Shown here: positions 60,301 to 64,000 of the stretch, piece after piece
Layout: each line of letters begins with the position of its first letter
Position numbering within the stretch: the first letter of the stretch is position 1
Origin: Psoroptes ovis
Taxonomy: Eukaryota; Arthropoda; Arachnida; Sarcoptiformes; Psoroptidae
Assembly: GCA_002943765.1 (NCBI GenBank)
Contig: PQWQ01000003.1
Span: 2,975,501-3,039,500, forward strand
DNA: 64,000 nt
Reading direction: 5' to 3'
Program-made: the position numbers and the translations under genes
Notes under the pieces: model-generated
The model's input: the letters and a program-made list of their open reading frames with translations, nothing else
Told to the model about the DNA's origin: nothing
Databases searched by the model: none

Positions 60301-62760
60301 GATTATGACTGGTGAAAAGACACGTTTTTGTGTTCAGATGAATTTGATTGGAGAAAAAAATTATGAAAATATTTTAAAATTGAATTCCTTAACCCTTTCC
60401 TTTGATGAATTCAAAATTGAATTGAATTGAATCAATTGAAAATACAAAAATTTGAAATTAAAACCTTGAACTTATTGAAAATTTTTATGATACTTGATTC
60501 GATTCTTCAACTGGTAATAATTTTTAAATCATTTAATTTTGTCAAATGCTTCATGTGATTAATCAGATGTCACATTCTTTGCAGATATCTTGTGGTGCTT
60601 GGATTTTTCTTAAATGAATTCCGCCGTTGATCGGAATTATTTTGAATTATTTTCCACCTTCTCCTTCTTCAGGCAAAAATGTTCACATTAAAAAATAAGG
60701 AAAAGAAGAATAATCAAAATTCCAATCGAAAAGAAATGAAAAAAAAAAACACCTGAAAATAAAATTTTTCAAAGGTTCATACCTTTCAAACCTAAGCTAA
60801 TCATTTTTCAAAGGTGGTCTTTTGTCATTGTGTCATTAATTGTTTTGTTTGTTTGATCATTCAGATTCAATTCAATATTCGATTCAATGGTCATACAACA
60901 AGGACACCGGGTTCACAATAAAATTTTCTTCGCTTTTTTTCCTCTGTCAACCAGTTAAGGTTATGGCATGCAACACACACCAACCAGTTAAGGGTTGACA
61001 ATTGTTTGGTGGCAGGGAAAAAATAATTTTCCATTGTTCACCATTTTTTTTTTCATTTATTATTTCATTGAATAATCAAATTTGAAATTTTTTTCAGGTT
61101 TAAACCCTTCAAAATTTTTAGAAACGTATCGATTGATCAAAGTCAAATTTGGAAAAATTTTATATTCAAATTCAAAGACATAGAAATTCAAAGATATTCA
61201 AATTCAAATTGAATTTTTTGAATTGAATTTTGAATCGATCGTTTATTCGTTTGCCAAAGAAATGGCGAAACTTGGCCATCGGTGAAAAAGCAGAAACCAA
61301 AACCGTGTGAATCAATGATCATGATGATGGTGATCACAATAATACACATTGACCGTCAAATTTCTTGAATTCGCATACAAATCCAAAAAAAAATCATTTA
61401 AATTCAAATTTTTTTTCCATAAAGTATTTAATATGAATAAATTATTTATTTATTTGTCTTCATTGCTCACAATACACATTCATGATTTCTTATAAAACAT
61501 TCATGAATTTGGCTTTTTTTTCTCCGTGAGGAAAACATGACCATTTACCATGGTCATAATGCAGTATTTCTCGAAACGATTAATACCAAAAACCAAACAA
61601 ATCAAACAGACCAAATGACAGAAAAGAAATTGTTTCCAATGCTTATTAAGTATGCACAGCTTCAAATACACATAAACACTTATTCATACAGGTGAGAATA
61701 TATTTAAAAATATTAAAAATACATATGCACATAAATAAAACATGAATAAATCTCTCAGGTGGTGGACAAATAAATGATGAAGATCGAGAAGATGAATAAG
61801 AAGAAGAAGAAGAAGATCAAGAAAATTTCGAAATTGAAATAATGATCAAACATTGGCTTACCATTTGGCGGTGTTTTTTCATGGCTCTTCATGGAATAAA
61901 TACAACGAATGTGTTTCGGCTGATATCGCGTTGGTATCGTTGATTTTTATTTGTGGTAAATGAATGAATTGAATGAATGAATGAATGAATTTTTACCACA
62001 GAGCTTACACCTGAAGAATACATGTGAATATATTTCGTTTTGAATATGAAGAAAGGTAAAACACACATTCATATCAAAACAGTATTCATTGGCTTTATAT
62101 ATAAACATTCATATGACCATTTAACAATATATAAACACGATGATAAATATTCATTATCATTATTATCAACAACACAATAAAATACGAAAAAGGTGTTAAA
62201 TTTTATCAATCATTTTTGGTTATTTTGGTTTATTATTCATTCATTTCGTATTCCTATCGTATTCGTATTCGTAATGAATTGAATGAAAAATTTGATTTTA
62301 AACATTTTTCCTCGATTCATTCATTCATTTGTTGATTTGTTGTTGAATTGAGTTGGAAGGGTGAACATGACTCTAAAACACCGGATTGAATATTTCGTAA
62401 ATGTTTTTTTTGTGAATCAAATATAAAATTCACCATTTAATCATTCAAATCAACATTGATTATGATCAACTCGTATCAACAACATGCTTTTATTTTATTG
62501 ATTGAAAATGATTTTTGTTTGATTTTTTTAGATTTTTGTCTGATTGTTGTTATATGTGTGTTTGTTTTCTTCGATATCACAAACGATGTGATTCACTCGA
62601 TGATATCTTTGTGTTTATTTCAATTTGATGATATCTGTGTTTATTTGTTTACCATTTTTTTATCTGTGTTCGTGTCTGTGTGTTTGTTGATTTTGATTCG
62701 TATTATGTAAATATAAGTTTTATCAAATATTTATGATCAAATAATAATCAAATAATCGAA
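57367..62760. other. 5.4-kb non-coding interval before four-jointed
   Basis: No conserved exon found on either strand. Contains the Inscuteable promoter side (just right of 57366), A-runs (58615-58632), a C9 run (58385-58393), GAT and CAT repeats (59318-59340, 60061-60077), a GAA tract (61798-61816) and a GAAT tandem (61963-61988). The half nearest 62761 is probably four-jointed regulatory and 5' UTR sequence, inferred from position. Confidence 0.45.
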
Positions 62761-64000
62761 ATGACAATGATAATCGAACAGATAAGAAATTTTATTATAA
62801 AATTATTTTCAACATTTATTATAATTATTTTAATTATAACAATAATAATTGTTACCACAATCACTAATGTTGATATCATGGATAATAATTACGGTGATGA
62901 TGAAAATTTTAAATTAAAATCATTCAATAATATAATTGATAATAGTGATAAAATATTTTGGTCATATAATGTTGATAATATTGATGATAATGATGATTTT
63001 AAAAATAATGAATTATACTCCAATGAATATAGAAATTGGTATAATAAAATTTTTGATTCAAAATTCATTCATATAAAATTAAATTATTGTGGTCGTATGA
63101 AAAATTGTTTATTAATCACTGATAATGGTGAAAAATTATGTGCACGTTATCGACAAAATAATGAACAAATTTTCGGTGAATATTATTCATTCATTTTAGC
63201 ACGTTTATTAAACATAACAAATGTTTTGCCAACAATTTTATTAAAATTCGATAATAAAAAATCAATCACTATTGAAAATGATAATAATGATAATCACAGA
63301 TGGTCTCATATTCAAACAATATTACAACAAAAATTAAAATGGAAAACAAATAAATGGATTATTGTTACAAAATATCTTGATAATCTTGCTCCAACATTTA
63401 TACCGAAACAATTTCGTTCAAAATATTCAAAACATTTAAATTATTTTGATTTAATCAATTCAAATCCGAATGATACAACTTCAATCAATGAACTAGTCCA
63501 ATGGTCAGATTTAATTATATTCGATTATTTAATTGGTAACACTGATCGTATGATTAATAATATGATTAATCAAAATTGGAATCCACAAATGATGGATAAT
63601 CCTGTACATAATTTATTAAAACAACAACAACAACAATCATCGTCATTACCAGATAATAAAACTAAATTAATATTCATCGATAATGAATCTGGTTTATTTC
63701 ATGGTTATCGTTTATTACAACGTTATGATCATCTACATCAGTCATTATTGAATGGTCTTTGTATATTTCGTCATTCGACCATTGAAAATTTAAATCAATT
63801 ATCCAAATTAAAATCTCATCAATTTTTGAAATTATTACAGAAAAATTTTAATTATTATTCATTTCACACAATCAATAATAATGATGATGATTATAGCCAT
63901 AATCAACAATCAATGATGCCTGTGAAAAATTTTAATTTATTACGTAAACGTATTCAACAAGTACTGAAACATGTCGATAATTGTCGACAAAAAATAATTT
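62761..64000 (+). CDS. fj: Four-jointed/FJX1 Golgi kinase (3' end outside window)
   Basis: An open frame of 413 codons runs off the window; an in-frame TGA at 62734-62736 fixes ATG 62761 as the first Met. Type II topology: short cytosolic end, signal-anchor (about 15-33, all Ile/Leu/Thr/Val), luminal domain. In flies Four-jointed phosphorylates cadherin repeats of Fat and Dachsous in the Golgi and thereby tunes planar polarity and growth. Family blocks are clear: LNYCGRMKNC, GEKLCARYRQ, FGEYYSFILARLLNITNVLP, ELVQWSDLIIFDYLIGNTDR (residues 244-263), WNPQMMDNPVHNLL, and FIDNESGLFHGYRLL (305-319), whose Asp307-Asn308-Glu309 is the DNE needed for kinase activity in fly Fj. Two Cys near the end (NCRQ) also match. 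Probably only a few to some tens of residues are missing. The coding part is intronless so far. Confidence 0.94.
   Translation, partial: MTMIIEQIRNFIIKLFSTFIIIILIITIIIVTTITNVDIMDNNYGDDENFKLKSFNNIIDNSDKIFWSYNVDNIDDNDDFKNNELYSNEYRNWYNKIFDSKFIHIKLNYCGRMKNCLLITDNGEKLCARYRQNNEQIFGEYYSFILARLLNITNVLPTILLKFDNKKSITIENDNNDNHRWSHIQTILQQKLKWKTNKWIIVTKYLDNLAPTFIPKQFRSKYSKHLNYFDLINSNPNDTTSINELVQWSDLIIFDYLIGNTDRMINNMINQNWNPQMMDNPVHNLLKQQQQQSSSLPDNKTKLIFIDNESGLFHGYRLLQRYDHLHQSLLNGLCIFRHSTIENLNQLSKLKSHQFLKLLQKNFNYYSFHTINNNDDDYSHNQQSMMPVKNFNLLRKRIQQVLKHVDNCRQKII

Noticed and set aside
62456..62710. Hydrophobic 84-codon open frame just upstream of four-jointed
   Set aside because: Low-complexity T-rich sequence in a different context from the fj frame; more likely 5' UTR or promoter.

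Overview
This is an AT-rich animal nuclear contig, not a bacterial or plasmid sequence. Spliced genes with short GT-AG introns (mostly 50-100 bases), an animal-specific gene set (furin, Brat, Inscuteable, Four-jointed, BCL2 family, CSDE1/UNR), long Asn/Ser/Gln/His homopolymer tracts and tight gene packing suggest a small-genome arthropod, most likely an acariform/astigmatan mite of the dust-mite or scab-mite kind. The lineage is inferred from style and gene content only. No mobile elements, rRNA, tRNA or CRISPR were recognised. Exon models were built by hand from splice signals, reading phase and remembered family conservation; all coding exon phases close.

Layout. 1-3392 (+) is the 3' part of a furin-type proprotein convertase. 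4662-7239 (+) is an ankyrin/death-domain protein (ANKDD1-like). 7832-12147 (-) is a TBC1D8/9-type Rab GAP. 13392-15251 (-) is sorting nexin 9 (SH3-PX-BAR). 16170-16685 (-) is a fusion of ribosomal protein eL40 to a strikingly divergent ubiquitin, divergent from 16972-18699 (+) APC8/CDC23. 18717-20546 (-) is METTL17, divergent from 20908-22824 (+) neutral sphingomyelinase (SMPD2). 26207-28591 (-) is the NHL protein Brat. 28592-36647 is a large gene-poor, repeat-rich interval.

Second half. 36648-39610 (+) is UNR/CSDE1. 41702-45015 (+) is VPS35L, whose stop codon directly abuts that of STRAP at 45016-46191 (-). 46624-47365 (-) is a BAX/BAK-like BCL2 protein. 48271-50835 (-) is NAA35 of the NatC acetyltransferase, divergent from 51290-52851 (+) ALYREF. 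Then come CAMLG/GET2 (53093-54000, -), an achaete-scute type bHLH (54203-54790, -) and Inscuteable (55285-57366, -). 57367-62760 appears non-coding. 62761-64000 (+) is Four-jointed/FJX1, cut by the window end.

Most genes are independent housekeeping or signalling genes, arranged head-to-head or tail-to-tail. Brat, Inscuteable and the achaete-scute factor belong to neural progenitor biology in flies, but they are spread over about 31 kb and nothing shows joint control. The points most worth following are the eroded ubiquitin (73 residues, tail RLCGG) on a normal eL40, a Brat without B-boxes, a UNR that has lost a cold-shock module, a BCL2 protein without the NWGR signature, and two palindromic or repeated motifs flanking the bHLH gene.
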